This document shows, piece by piece, positions 11,331-23,863 of a stretch of DNA of 64,000 nucleotides. The notes under the pieces were generated by a model. That model saw only the letters and a list, made by a program, of their open reading frames with translations, did not search any database and had not been told where the DNA came from. Numbering within the stretch: position 1 is the first letter of the stretch; each line of letters starts with the position of its first letter. This DNA is from Ooceraea biroi (Eukaryota > Arthropoda > Insecta > Hymenoptera > Formicidae). The position numbers and the translations under genes are program-made. The stretch covers positions 11,232,663 through 11,296,662 of the forward strand of contig NC_039509.1 in assembly GCF_003672135.1 (NCBI RefSeq). Reading direction: 5' to 3'.

Positions 11331-11471
11331 ATGAATGACGAAAGGCAAGACGAAATCACAGTCGAGATGGAAGCAAGAATGCGTGCACCTCTGGAATGGG
11401 ATTCACCGACGACATGCAAAATTCAGGATCTCAAAGAAGCGCAGTACGAGGAAGCTCTGCATCTGATAAAA
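11331..11471 (+). CDS. Acetyltransferase coding exon 1
   Basis: Begins at ATG 11331 and encodes 47 residues, including WDSPTTCKIQDLKEAQYEEA, a usual GNAT N-terminal strand and helix. An in-frame TAG follows immediately, so splicing must occur before it. The only frame-compatible donor is AAA|GTTTAG at 11472, which is weak. Confidence 0.75.
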
Positions 11472-12746
11472 GTTTAGTAATGCGAGCGGAAAAACCTAGA
11501 GAGAACGTGTACAAACACAACCGTGTTTGACGGCATTAATTACAAGTTTTACATTCAAGTGAAAACACGTCAACAACGTTTTCTCGATTTCTGCTTCAAA
11601 TTTTCCTGTCTCTCTTGTTTGCAAAATACTATTTTGACGAACTCTGGGAAGTCAGTTTATCCCATCATTATTTGCACATTATCGTCAATGACCACGTGAT
11701 CGTTAAATGATTATTCAACTTGGATTAGAATATGCTTTTGAAGAACGATAATGAAAGATTTAATAGTTTAAAGACTGGATCTAGCGTTGCTTTATTTTAT
11801 TGTATGATTTAATTTATTAACGTAGAATATAATACAATAATGAATGATTTAATGAAATTTTTCGTAAATATTCTAGAAATGAAAGATCTTGATCCTTATG
11901 CAGCATCATTACTTCCGTGAGGAACCAATGTGCAAAGCGACCTTCTTATTGCAAGATGAGAAATCCGTAAACGTGAGTCTAGATTTCATAAGGACGTGGA
12001 TGAAAGATACCACGAGTCTAGTTGCACTCAGCCTAGCCTCGGGACGTGTCGTTGGGGTTGCTGTTGCGCGAAGTAATAGCGATTCGGATAAAACTGACAC
12101 GTATAATCGCGTGCAAGTACGTTGTCACATATAATAAACAAATGGCACAAATTCTGAAAAATTAGTTATTGAGAAATTGCTAGATTACCGAACAGATTTC
12201 TTGACCTACGTCAACACTGCTATTATACAATAAATTAATTTTAATTTGTTAAAACAAGTGTTAAAATTACAACGTATATATAGTATTAAAAAATATATAT
12301 CATTTGATTTGTAGAATTTCGAGGGAGACGCTTTACGGAAAATCATGAGTCTGGTCAATACTTTAATAAAGCAGGCAAACGCGTATAAAGAACTCGACTG
12401 CGACGTCTATTTTCGAGTCCATGTTCTCTGCGTTCATCCATCTTATCAAGAGAGAGGTATCGACATAGCTCTTCTGAAAACTTGTATTCAAGTTGCGTCC
12501 ACGCTGGCCATACCGGCCATCGGTGGCGTTTTCACGTCGGGATCCAGACAAGCGTTGGCGCTGAAATTGGGGTTTCGTCTCATCTCGGAGATTCGATATA
12601 GCCGTTGGGTCGTCGACGACGAGATCGTATTCGACGATCCCGGCAAGGGGAATTACTCGGCTGCTTTTATGGGAATGCGAATCGAAGAGTCGCTTCACCA
12701 GTCCGACGATGATGGTAGTATCAAGTACCGTTCGTTGGTAAACTAA
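11331..12746 (+). CDS. GNAT-family N-acetyltransferase (arylalkylamine/dopamine N-acetyltransferase-like), 3 exons
   Basis: Coding exons 11331-11471, 11904-12116 and 12315-12746 join in phase 0 to encode 261 residues. The fold should transfer acetyl from acetyl-CoA to an amine; in insects this family acetylates dopamine, octopamine and related amines for cuticle sclerotisation and amine inactivation. Visible are HYFREEPMC after the first junction, the strand LVALSLASGRVVGVAVAR, and motif A, VLCVHPSYQERGID (about residues 155-168), where acetyl-CoA pyrophosphate would bind. The canonical Q/R-x-x-G-x-G/A ends in Asp168 here instead of Gly/Ala. The C-terminal half has ALKLGFRLISEIRY, typical of the last GNAT motif. 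No signal peptide is seen, so it is probably cytosolic. The true substrate is unknown. The first junction is less certain than the second. Confidence 0.88.
11472..11903 (+). other. Acetyltransferase intron 1
   Basis: A 432-bp AT-rich intron with a weak donor and an acceptor preceded by a poor pyrimidine tract. No other signal is seen. Confidence 0.65.
11904..12116 (+). CDS. Acetyltransferase coding exon 2
   Basis: The acceptor is CTTATGCAG ending at 11903. An earlier acceptor (CTAG at 11876) would put TGA 11880-11882 in frame, so it is excluded. The exon encodes residues 48-118 and ends CAA|GTACGT, a strong donor in phase 0. Confidence 0.82.
12315..12746 (+). CDS. Acetyltransferase coding exon 3 (acetyl-CoA motif, C-terminus)
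   Basis: The acceptor is GATTTGTAG ending at 12314. The exon encodes residues 119-261 and the stop, carrying the motif A region and the C-terminal strands. Confidence 0.9.
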   Translation, partial: NFEGDALRKIMSLVNTLIKQANAYKELDCDVYFRVHVLCVHPSYQERGIDIALLKTCIQVASTLAIPAIGGVFTSGSRQALALKLGFRLISEIRYSRWVVDDEIVFDDPGKGNYSAAFMGMRIEESLHQSDDDGSIKYRSLVN

Positions 12747-13080
12747 CCCAACAACGGATACGAAGCTTTGAACAGAGAAGTTACATTCTCGTCAGGCAGA
12801 ACAGTGACGCTTCGATCACGTGGAAGACGCGAATAAATTATCTTACGCAGATAAAGTATACAATTTCTGATTATTTCCACTCCAAGAAAACGTTAATTTT
12901 GCCAACAGTGCTGTGCTAATAAAATTTGCTTCATATACAAAAAGTTTTAAACGTTTTCAAAATTTATATATTGATCCTAAAAGAACTCTTTCGTATTTCC
13001 TTTTCAAAGTACTGCGCATTTGATTTTAAAACAACGTATGCGTTGCCGAAAACACTTTAGGTGCATCTCGGATTATCAGT
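12747..13080. other. Acetyltransferase 3' region
   Basis: Non-coding. Two AATAAA poly(A) signals occur at 12832-12837 and 12918-12923; either could end the acetyltransferase mRNA. Composition then changes sharply to the GC-rich island that starts near 13.08 kb. Confidence 0.6.
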
Positions 13081-13647
13081 TTAGAGGCACAGCGGCCACA
13101 AACGGAGACAAAGATGCGCTTAAAATTCCATCAGGCTTCACCGATATTTGAGAATATTGAAATTTTCGCGTGGCGGCGGGGCAGCGTCGCGAGCGCGCTG
13201 CGCACGCGCCGGCATCGTTCGAACTGTGGTGGATATGCGCGCGCGCCGACGACGAGATGCGCGAGAATCGGCCGTCTCGTCTCGCGGCAGCCGCGCGGGT
13301 GCCGGCAGTCAGTGCATGACGGCCCGAGGTTCGTATCAATATCGGTATCTTCGCGCTCGTTGCGTCCGCGGACGACGAAAGGAAGACACGCCGAGTCCCG
13401 GGCCGAGTGTATTCGCGACGGCGATTGCGACGGGTAGCAGACGGACGCGCGGAAATTCTCGGTGACGTCATTCGCGCGCGTCTCCGAAATTCGCGGGTCG
13501 TCGCGCCGCGACCGCGAGGGTAGCTCGATGCGCACTCGGTGCAGAAGGTGTGTGACGGGATCTGAGTGACGACTAGACGGAATTCGGCGGAGTCACCCAC
13601 CGGCGGGACGGGAGGCAGGAAGGGAGTGCGCGACGAGTCACCGAGAG
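13080..13647 (+). promoter_or_regulatory. CpG-rich promoter and non-coding first exon of the large downstream gene
   Basis: A GC- and CpG-dense block unlike its surroundings. It includes an initiator-like TCAGTG (13309-13314), a CRE TGACGTCA (13463-13470), and ends at a consensus donor GAGAG|GTGAGT (exon end 13647). The next convincing same-strand acceptor with a translation start is at 43486. I infer that this is the 5' UTR exon of the MRL gene, but the link across nearly 30 kb needs RNA evidence. The large open frames here on both strands are composition artefacts. Confidence 0.55.
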
Positions 13648-13946
13648 GTGAGTACTGTATCCTGTGTCTGTGATTTTGCCGTGAATTTTCCGCGCAGAAA
13701 GGCACTTGACTCGGCGACGCGACACTGCGTCCCCGAACCGTCTCGTGGACGACACTCGCGAAAATTACTGTACGCTCGCGAGGGGAGCGCACGTCGATCA
13801 ATCACGGTTTACTTTGCGGTTCGAGCGTTTTGTCATCTCGCCCGCGATGTGATCGTTTACGGATAGTGATTTTGTCATTCTGCGATCTCGGCAGATAGGT
13901 TGCAAGACAGGAATATCAGCACTTTTTCGTGAGGCATTTTACGTGA

Positions 13947-13988
13947 GGTTAGTTACTTAAAGTTAGCTACTTGAAGTTAGCTGCTTAA
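13947..13988 (+). repeat. Three copies of a 14-bp unit
   Basis: Units GGTTAGTTACTTAA, AGTTAGCTACTTGA and AGTTAGCTGCTTAA follow one another directly, about 300 bp downstream of the putative first-exon donor. Confidence 0.9.
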
Positions 13989-16900
13989 AATTTAAAATTT
14001 CGTTTTGAAATTTTCGAAGTAAAGACAACCTCGCGGTGCACTTAACGGGTCTGGATTTTCGGGAAACTGCGTTCGTCTACATGGTATTAAATTTGTTTTC
14101 AATTTATGGTTCGTTTGTTGAATTATTTAGCAGCATGATGCTGCTTTTACGGAGATGTTCCGGAAGTCTCGGAAGCGTCGGGTCGTAATTCTTCCGATAT
14201 CCAATAGCTTCGTGTAATTATTTTGTATACGATGACGTATCTGCCGGTCGATTTCCATGAGGCATCCTTGGAACACGAGGGTCAATGAGCGACATGCTTG
14301 TTCAACACGATGTTTAACGATCCGGAAAATGCCCGGGGGAGGGGGAGGGGATTAACTTGCAAGGCGACAGACTGTAGAGTGTCTATGTCTTTATTTCGTC
14401 ATCAGCTTCTTTAGAATCGGACTGGAAGCTGTCTTGGTCCATTGTGTAACATAACTTCAAGCAACATTGGATCAATAAAAAACATTTTATCTTTCGTTTA
14501 TTTATACGCTGCAGAGTTTCCAAGTTGCCGAAGTTTATTTTTAACACCGTTTCAAGCGAACGTGCGTTGTATCAAGGAAATCTTGGCTATACTTAACGCA
14601 AACTATATCAAAAATGTCTTTTTAATCGGCGATGATAATATTGTTGTCGCAAGAGATTTCCTGAGTTTATCGCGGGCTGCACGCGTACGATGGACGCGCT
14701 CGAGAGTTCAGCAAACCAGGCAAGGTTTAACGCGAATGGACAAGGTCAGCTTTGACATTGCCATATGCGCGAGAATACGATGACGTCAGATACGTATGGA
14801 AGCCATTGTACAGAAAAGGTATGTCAAGTCGCTACGGCGTAATAGGACAATCCGGGCATCGCATCGTCGGGAGTTTCGAAATTGTTTGAGTGAACGCTCC
14901 GCGGAAGATTCGAGCGGTCGGAGAAAAGTGGCGGTGCAAGTCGGTTAGACGAAGAATTTTTCGTACGCGAACATTTCATCGTTATTTTATAAGGTTTTAT
15001 GAGACAGATATTCTATAAGATAAGAATAAGTTATTTTATTATATAATCTGCAACTGTCAGAGAATCTGTCTTTTCAGATCGCGATCATTCGGTATTTAGA
15101 TAAAAGATAAGCATAATATGTTGAAACGTAGTATAATTGTACTTGTATATTTAACATTATTTATTATTAACTGAGGATTATGATGAGATGCTGAGACACA
15201 ACATTTTATATTATGCCCCATAAAATCTCAATAAAACGCTTCGGTCAGAAAAGGAGGACTGGGAGTAACTGGGAGTTAAATTCCGTAAGAGCGTACTAAC
15301 GCTTATGAGTAATGTTGACCTGAAAATTCCGTGATATTACTAAATGTTTCTTATCGAGAGTCATTAGATATCATTGGTTATCAAAGTTGGAGGCCTAGAG
15401 GACCAGAGGGGGGAGAGGGAAGAGAGGAATTTTCGCTGCCGGTTACGGCCGTACCGGAAGCGGAAAGTCGTTACCAAGGCACGACGATGTGTCGCCGATG
15501 GTTCGCGAAGAGATTGCGCGTTCGTGCGCGGCATGGAGCATCCGCGCTAATGACGATAATGATAATAATACTAATGACGATAACGCCGGGCGGGCCTGTA
15601 ACGATCGAGGACGTAAAACGCAATTGCGACGCGGGACCTAAATACGGCTTTACTCCAGTTATTACGCGACGCACTTTGTTCGACGACCGTAGATGAGGTC
15701 TTCGGACGTAATAAGACGTATGAGAATGTCCCGTTATTGCAGGAATAATAATAATTGAGTGGCGAGAGCTATTCCTAATTGTTTCCAATTTAATGTTTGA
15801 TCTTCAGGATTTATTTAGGGATAGATTTTTATTCCATGTTAATTGCTAATGCTAAACTATAATATTTCGAGATATTTTTTGATAAATACGCAACATGCAA
15901 ATTATATCACTTACAATTATTATTATCGTCGTTGTTGTTAACAGTATACTAACGGTTGTGGCTAACATGCCCGACGACGTCGTTCTTAAGGTGCAACTCT
16001 TCGAGAGTTAATTTCACGCGGCGATTCGCGCGCGTATGTACTCTCTCACGCTATGAGGGAGAACAGTAGCGTATTTATGTGCACCGAGTGAGAGTACTCT
16101 CGTGTCGAGGACGGTCACTCAAGTAGTGAATTACAAGAGCTAGCGATAAAGCATCGGCAAGCAACATAGGGGAGACTTTCTTGGGTTGACGTTCTCGCTT
16201 TATCATCGCTCCGATAAATATTCTCAAGAAACATTCCGTATTTGATATTAAATTTTTAACGTATTATCGCGTAACTTGCGTTGGATGGTAATACAAGACG
16301 GACGTTTTAATTAATGTTTCTTCTTCAGAAATGTGCATTTTTTTACGTCTCTTAAAAATAAAGATCCTTCGGTTTCTCGCGATGTTCAACAAGAGCGAGT
16401 CTTGTTATATGCGTAGGAATTCGCTAACTCTTGACTGTTGCGGCTTCAATAAGTTGTTGTGTTTATGATATTCGGTCACACTCGAGGTTACTTGGCTCGC
16501 ATTATAGAACTCGCATTCCTCGTGATATGATGAAAATGCTTTACTCTTTTTCATTGTTCACTCATGATATTTTGCTTCTATGTATCTAACTTCATTACAT
16601 TAAATTATTACCTTTCAATTTTGTTCGATTAATTTAATTAATTTAATTATATACGAGACGTTCCAAGCTCTTAAGTTGTATGTATTTTTAGTACTTATTA
16701 TGTCTCAAGAGAAAATTACGTCACAATGTGTACTTATAATTAGATCTTTATTTTGAGGCGCAATTTAGAAAATTGCAAGAATGCTCGACGCCATTTTAGC
16801 GCGGATTGTACGCGGTTATTGACCTTGCTTGTGACCTCCATCGCACAATTACGGTGCATTGTGCGCTTTTCAAGGATATTGAGTTACCGCGGATCGATGA

Positions 16901-19780
16901 AGGGCGCTTGCAGCTTCCTCCGCTCTGTTTTTCTCACTTTTTTCCCCCTAATACTCGCGGTTCATCAAAAAATTCCTTCCTGCTCCCTTCCTCCGAATTA
17001 TACAAGATGATGTACGATGTTGAATATCGCTTTAGTACTATATGTCCCTTAATAGATTGGAATCTCTTTTTATCGTCTCGGGAGATACAGAGCGAGCGTC
17101 GAGTACATCGAAGATTCTGTCTCTTATCGAACACCGCTGTCGTTTGCAAATATTACCTTATCGTGATCACAAAATACGTATAAGATACGCAAACACAGGA
17201 CGAATCGCGCAACGGCTGCACATGACGATAAACGCACCGTTTTATCCTCCATCGCCGATACAACGATTCTCCTTGTATTTTCGACGGCAGAATATTATTC
17301 CATCCCCGCGCTTGTTGCGTCCACTCATATTACATAATATTGAATATATCGTATGTAGTTTTACGTGCGTTAATAATTCCTGGAGCATCGCGTAGCGTTT
17401 CGACAAATAAACGTGTATTATGTTTCTTCATGCATTATCTGGATACATTTTCAATTAAAATAATTTAAAAATGATTGTTAAACGATGGCTCAATCACAAG
17501 TCAATTATTCTGTTAATTATTCTGAAAAATAAATTGCTTTTATTTACACTTATGTACGTTCACAGAAAAATATTTCTACACCTCAAGTGTATACCTGAAT
17601 ACATGTACAGACGTTAACAAAGTGTATGCCGAAAAAACTGGATTTGTATGCGTACATGCCAATTCGTCATTATATCCATCGCTTATCGATCTTTTCGCAG
17701 CGTGCGTAATTACTACTCCCTTTCGGCAAACTCTTGATTGAACCCTTCTCGGTAGATTAAAGGATTAATTGAGTATTTTCCACATTAAGAACTCGCGGAA
17801 CTCAACCCTCACCTTGCCAACAATGCCGTCACTCAACTGTACACCCTCAATGCGGGTGTACATTCGAGCACATCCCTGACTTCTTCGGCGGTCCTCCTTC
17901 GTGTCAGTCGTTCCAAATCTTGGAACAATATTGCCATCAATGGGGACTACGTGGTACTCGCCTTTTTCACTAGATCCTCTCCCGTGGGACGCCTTTATCG
18001 TGGATGTTTACAGGGTTTATCTTCGCACCCTCTCCGTACTGCCACCGGAGTCACTTTACGCCCACGACCCTCGGTAATGTACCGGGTATATGCACGCGTG
18101 TGTGCACCCTCGCGGCGCACGAGATTTTTCGTGGGGTATCGCGGCGAGTTTTAATCTCTTCAGGCTCGAAAAGCGAGCCAGCTAAAAGGTTCCCTTTGAA
18201 GAGAACGCGCTCTTTTGAGAGGAACTCACTATCCATCGAAAGACTCTCTCGTTGGCGAGCGAAAAAGGAGCAACTATAAATACAGAGATCGGGAGAACTT
18301 TCATAAAAATGATTACTGCTCGCAAAGTATGGAATCGCAAAATTAAATTTAGAGTCCATCGCGAGCGAAGTCCCTCAGAGCTCGAGAACATTTAATTTTG
18401 TGGAATGTAGAATTCTAGGTTTCTTTTCGGATTTGTGTTAGCGCCAACATTGCTATATTGAACACTTGTTGGCTTACGATGATATAATTTATGCGGAAAT
18501 TTCTAAATGCTAATTACCGTAAGTACGTAATTTGCGCACTACAGCGACAGAAACAGCCATAGCTGTTCTTCTAAAGGACGACGACGGGGAGATAAAGAAA
18601 TAAGGGGTTCGCTCTGCGCGTGCCTTCACTGCTTCTTAAGGCCGTGACGTGCAGGTGCAACCCTCGCATTTCGGTGGTCTGCACGCGATTCTAACATTAA
18701 TTTCACGTCGCACGCGTGCCACGATAACTTCCATTGACGTGCTTCTCCCCATCGTGCCCGGCTTTCCGCGACTCCGCTCTTGCATTCGCGTGCAGTGTTT
18801 CCATATTTCTCCCTAATCGCGTCATTTAGGTAAGCGACTTATAATTTGCCATGCATCTTCATGAACTTGTCACTCGGAACCTGTCTGCGGAACTTGTCTG
18901 CGGAAAATCGCCAAATTCGTTCGACATCCCGGCGACATTCGCGATCGCGTGCAGACTCTCGCGTGCGCGGACGTTTTCAGCTTTACATGTTAAACGAGAG
19001 TACAGATTTTAAAATTTGCTACAGAGATCTGGGGAATTTGGTTAACTCTGCTGTCGCGCGAGATGCGGAAACTTTAATCGCGATGGAGTAATTTGTTTGA
19101 TAACTCCTAACAAAATTCCATTTGCAAAAGTTGTAACCGCGTGTACTCTCGTATGAATCGCTTTTGCTCTCGCATCGCACATCGTGTCTGTCAGCTTGGT
19201 AATATAGAAACTTAACGAACACCACTCGGAGTTGCGCTCGCAGCTTGTATTGAATTATACAACGCGCACGGCTGCGCCGCGCGTCCCATACTGATGCACC
19301 TCGTTCTGCGAAATTACCGGCAGATAGGGTTGTTCGATGGCGACTGCGGGAGGTGAGGTGCAATTATTTTCCACTCGCGTCGATGCTGCATTCGGACGTA
19401 AAGCTCAGTCGTGGCAGTGGAAATGGAACGCGATTATCGGCCGCTACTTGTAAAAGCGCGAATTTTGCTACGCTGTTAGCCCGTCTACTCCTGCACGCGA
19501 GATCTCGCTTTCTAAGGATGTGAAATAACATTATGGAAATGTGCCATTCACGTAATGTTTAACGTTAAACATAAATTTCTTCCGTAATTTTATCGCGAAC
19601 AAAGACGTCGTTAGATAAATTTAATAAGAGCCAGACTGAATTCTCTCTGCACCGGCAACACGTTTCTTTTCTTTTAATCAGAAACATTGCGTGAGGTTTC
19701 CATGCACGTGCGCTCGCTCTACAGAATTATATTCAGAAGTATTGCACGAATCTGCTTTAGTTTTTATCGAAGTTTTTGGG

Positions 19781-19787
19781 TATAAAA
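19781..19787 (+). promoter_or_regulatory. TATA-box-like sequence before a GC-rich island
   Basis: TATAAAA in the context GGGTATAAAAGAGG is close to a core-promoter consensus and lies about 70 bp before the island at 19.85-20.45 kb. No convincing coding exon follows, so it may drive a non-coding or alternative 5' exon, or be chance. Confidence 0.25.
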
Positions 19788-19849
19788 GAGGTGACAGAAT
19801 TGTATATTAGACATGCGGAATTAGCATATCCGAAAGACTGATTTGCTTG

Positions 19850-20450
19850 ATTCATGAGAAGATTAGGAGTCCGGATTCGTCGCACGCGTAAAGGCACGCG
19901 TTTAGCGCGTCGATTTATCGACGAGTTTCCACAGCTGCCGCGGCCAGAAGGCGCCCGTCTAAATTTACTCCTCAGCCTCCTCTTTCACTTCCTTTCTTCC
20001 TCACGTCCTTTTCCTCCCTTCTGTCTCTCTCTGCTCCCGTCTTTCCGGTTTCTTGGCGCCCTTAACGACGTTCTCACGGAAGTTCGTTAATGTACATGCC
20101 GCTTCTATTATTAGATCGTCTCTCCGCCGCGTTTCTCTCTTCGCCCGCCTTTTCATTCGTTCGATCGCGATCCCTCGAAAGAAAAAAAAAATGCGCGATC
20201 GATTCTTTTGCCTTGTCTCTCCGCCTCTCATTCCTCTCTCGCAGATCGACCGATTCTCCGCGCGGGAGTCACGAATTCGCGTCGTGCCGGGATTCGCGTT
20301 CTCCCGTGCACCTCGGGAACGAGAAAACGATCGATAACACAATGCCTCGCTCCCGCAGTCCCTCGAAGAGAAAGGAGAGAAGAGAGGGAACGAGGAGAGC
20401 AGCGAGGTAGCAGGATCGGTCCTCCTTATTCCATTAAAGGCGAGTTTACA
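19850..20450. other. GC-rich intronic island with polypyrimidine tract
   Basis: CpG-rich DNA with a long C/T-rich stretch at about 19975-20065. Overlapping open frames occur on both strands (up to 193 codons on minus) with low-complexity Arg/Ser-rich translations, so none is credible. It could be an alternative promoter or enhancer. Confidence 0.4.
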
Positions 20451-23372
20451 CGGTTCGCTCTTGACGAGTCGTCGTCCAAAGCAAAGGAGAAGTGTGGACA
20501 AAGCAAACAATGTTCTCATAAAAATGATGATCCTCGTTGGAATACGACGAAAAAAGCTGCCGATCCGTGGTGTGTCGTTCACTTTGAGGGATCATTCGGA
20601 ATTTCTCACCCGTCCTCAAAATTACGTGAACGGCGTTTCGTCACGAAGTTAACGGTCGTGAAATCACATTTGTATAATTGTTGAGTGGTAAATTGACGGA
20701 TAACATTGTGCATCTTGAATTCGTAGTTTAATGTCATCTTTATTGGCAATATACAAAGATGAATTGATACATTGATAAATCACTACAGAATATACTAGCG
20801 ATTTTTCTGTACTAGTAATTCTTCTGCATCTGTTCTCTTTCTATCTATTCTCTTCTTTAGTATTTTCTTCCTGATATACTCTACAGAGAAGCAAGTTTAA
20901 TGGTTGAGTGAAATTCTTCAGTCTTTCGATGCCTCGACGAGCTGGTCCGCGACTCGATGGTCCTTCCCTTTGCCCTTGGCGAGCGATGGGTACTAAAATT
21001 GTGGCTTGAAACAAAGCTGGCAGAGGTAGTACGTGCCATTTTCGCGCGCGATTCCCTTGTGCGGCGATGATTGCTGTACTGACGTTTTTGTCTTGCCGTT
21101 GTCTGCCGCGATGCACAACGTGCATCGGCGTGGAAACGAAGAATCGTTCCTGTCGTCTGAGATAATAGCGACCCATCCCTTGATAAGAATGAAGATGCAC
21201 GAGCGAATTACTATTCGCGCGATTCTCGCAGAGTGTTATTATCGTCACGCTCATGAATCGTCCGTTGTCATTTGCGTGTTATTTGCTGGAAGCTGCGATA
21301 AGAGGAACATAAAATTAAATTAATTCTAGACAGACGTTTGAGTCACAGTTCAAAGTGCTATAAAGTATTGTGTAATAAAGATTTTTGAACGCGCAAGTCT
21401 GTTAAAATTAATTTTTTATTAAACTTAATATTTCCTTCAAGAAAGTTTGAAGAAGTGCAATCTCTTCTTTATTTTGTTATGAATTCTCTTGCATGATATA
21501 AGAATAGTTTTTAGTATTTGTCATGACTTTACTCGATGTTCGCAGTCTTCTTCTTCAATGAACTAAAGTGCTTGAGTTTCATCCACCCACGTGTTCTTCC
21601 TTAGATATCTTGGATATCTATTAAGATGATAAATAAAATAAAGACAAAAAGGAACATCTGTGCTATGAAGATTAAAATTTTATTTAAAACTATATTACAA
21701 AAAAAAACTTTTTGATCGCTTGAACATAGCATGAGCTATATTTTTGCATCGGTGTGTACATGGGTGGGCGCATCGGAGGCGGTATTAAGCTATTTAATTC
21801 CGATCGACGAACACTCCGCACCGACGTTTCGACATCTCCACTTCCGTTGTCCCTTTCACTTTTATTCGTTTTTATCAGAGACAGCTCGTTAATTAAACTC
21901 TCTAATTCGGTACCACGATATTTTAATTGCCGGTCATCAGATAAGATTTCTCCCTATTCTCCGCATACCGGTCTGTATGCGGTATGTATTAAATGAACAA
22001 CGTCGTACATTTTATGTCGCGGCTTTTGACTTTGCAAGATCTTCACAGAGAAATATTATAGAATCGTGCATTAATTTTAAATCAGAAACTGCAGAAAGAT
22101 CGAAGAACTTGGAATGTTTTTTCGTAATTTATCGAATTTCCGTTGCTCGATTAATATGATAACATGGTATAAAACATACTAAAGAGAACAGGATGGATAT
22201 TAATTTTATAACTCTAATAAAATCTAGTTTATTTTCGATTTGAAAAGAGGATTGTTTTTTCGTTTTTTCTTCCGCTCTTTAGAAAGCTATTCTGCATTCT
22301 TCACCTAGTGTATGACGACTTGGTTAAAAGAAGTGCATTTTACAACTTTTAACACGTCGTAAGGCTTACCTGATAAGGAAACGCAGGGGCGGACCTCGCG
22401 TGCCCACATGTCTGCGCTCGCGTAGGTGCGGTGTACAGGTAGATTCATGAACCGTTATTACGACGTTCAGAAGAATACCGTGTGTCCAGAATTAAAGTCG
22501 TGCCGTACAATTTACGGAAACGCGGGTCAGAGTTCATAAACGTTACGTACGATTAAGGTGATCACCTGAACAAATCGTAAATCCCAGGGAACATGCCCAG
22601 TTCTGGTTATGTTGCCAGCTAGAGGTGCATAATTATTTCTTCTGCGGAGTGTCCCGAGCCCCTACACCGCGTTCGTTGTCAGCTACAACCGAGAATTAAG
22701 TAATTTTTAAAATTTTCCACAAAGAAGATAGTACTTTGTGTCACAAGGAGAATGTAACAACATATTAATGCCTCAATGAAGTTAATAAACTAACTATTGA
22801 ATTTAAAGTTTTGTTACTAACGGTTCTCCAAATCGAGATATTAATTTATAAATATATTTATATAAAGACAAATATAAGACGAATATAAGAAAAGAGAACG
22901 GTAATTTGTGAACTAAAAAAATTCTTTAAAAGATATTTTTACCTAAAAACGTTCGGAATCAGTGGTTGACGCTGCTTATATAAGATCTGTCCTATTTTCA
23001 GAAAGATACAGCGTTGACGCTCGTTGATCGACGACAAAGCATCGTTTTAATAAACCATGAGGCTGACGCCTAATCATTTTTTATCGGTAACACGCCTTCC
23101 GGTCTCGGGCCGGACTCCGAGTAGCGTACAGTCATGCGTACACGTATCTCTGTTCTGGAATGAAGCAACGTTCGCATTGATAACGACTGCGGGAAGGACA
23201 GAGACGCGAGATGCGAAAAAAGGAAACACGAGTCCTCGTCGTTCCTCTTCTCGAACGGTTATCGAGCTTAATTAAAACGATGCTACCGCAAATCGCGATC
23301 GAGCACCCCGCGCTTCGAGTGCCTTCTTCCCTTTCGACCAATTACGTACCACGAGGCTCTCGAGGCGAAGAG

Positions 23373-23380
23373 TATATAAG
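23373..23380 (+). promoter_or_regulatory. TATA-box-like sequence
   Basis: TATATAAG in the context GAGTATATAAGGGCAGAG resembles a core promoter. No coding exon is recognised downstream. Confidence 0.2.
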
Positions 23381-23863
23381 GGCAGAGTACAAGGGCTTTT
23401 CGCGTGCGCGATCAATGTTTTATTCTTTGAGGAACAACCTACGCTTCCGGATGATTTAATCCTGTAAGGAGCGTGCTTTTGTAGTTGGCGGTTGGCGTAT
23501 CTCGATTCTCCGCCTTTCATATCTTTCGATTCTTTGAGCCGAGAGAAAAGTTTGAAACCTTCGCCGAACATTGGTAACAAATGAATTAAAACGAAAAATA
23601 CTTTCGCGACAGAGAAGCTATGAATAACACGTAAACTAATTTAAGAAGATAATTTATTTTATCAAATTGCAGAGTATAAAATTGATTAACAAGCATTTGT
23701 GAGGGTATTTCATCATTTCAAATATATTAACGTAATGTGAGAATATGATAGACGTTAAATATGACAGTTGTCAATGTGACAATTAACGAGACTAACGGAC
23801 GTTAAAAGGATCTTCGTGCTTCAGATAATGTCTGCAGGCTTGAATGTGACGTGAGCGACGCTT

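Noticed and set aside
13076..13801. 241-codon open frame on the minus strand, with several others overlapping on both strands
   Set aside because: It lies in a CpG-rich promoter block where stop codons are rare; the translation is Arg/Ser-rich low complexity and equally long frames exist on the opposite strand.
14334..14350. G-rich run as a G-quadruplex
   Set aside because: Only three G runs are present, short of the four needed for a standard intramolecular quadruplex.
20001..20582. 193-codon minus-strand open frame and plus-strand frames of up to 158 codons
   Set aside because: GC- and pyrimidine-biased island; repetitive Arg/Ser/Phe translations, no recognisable motif, and mutual overlap.
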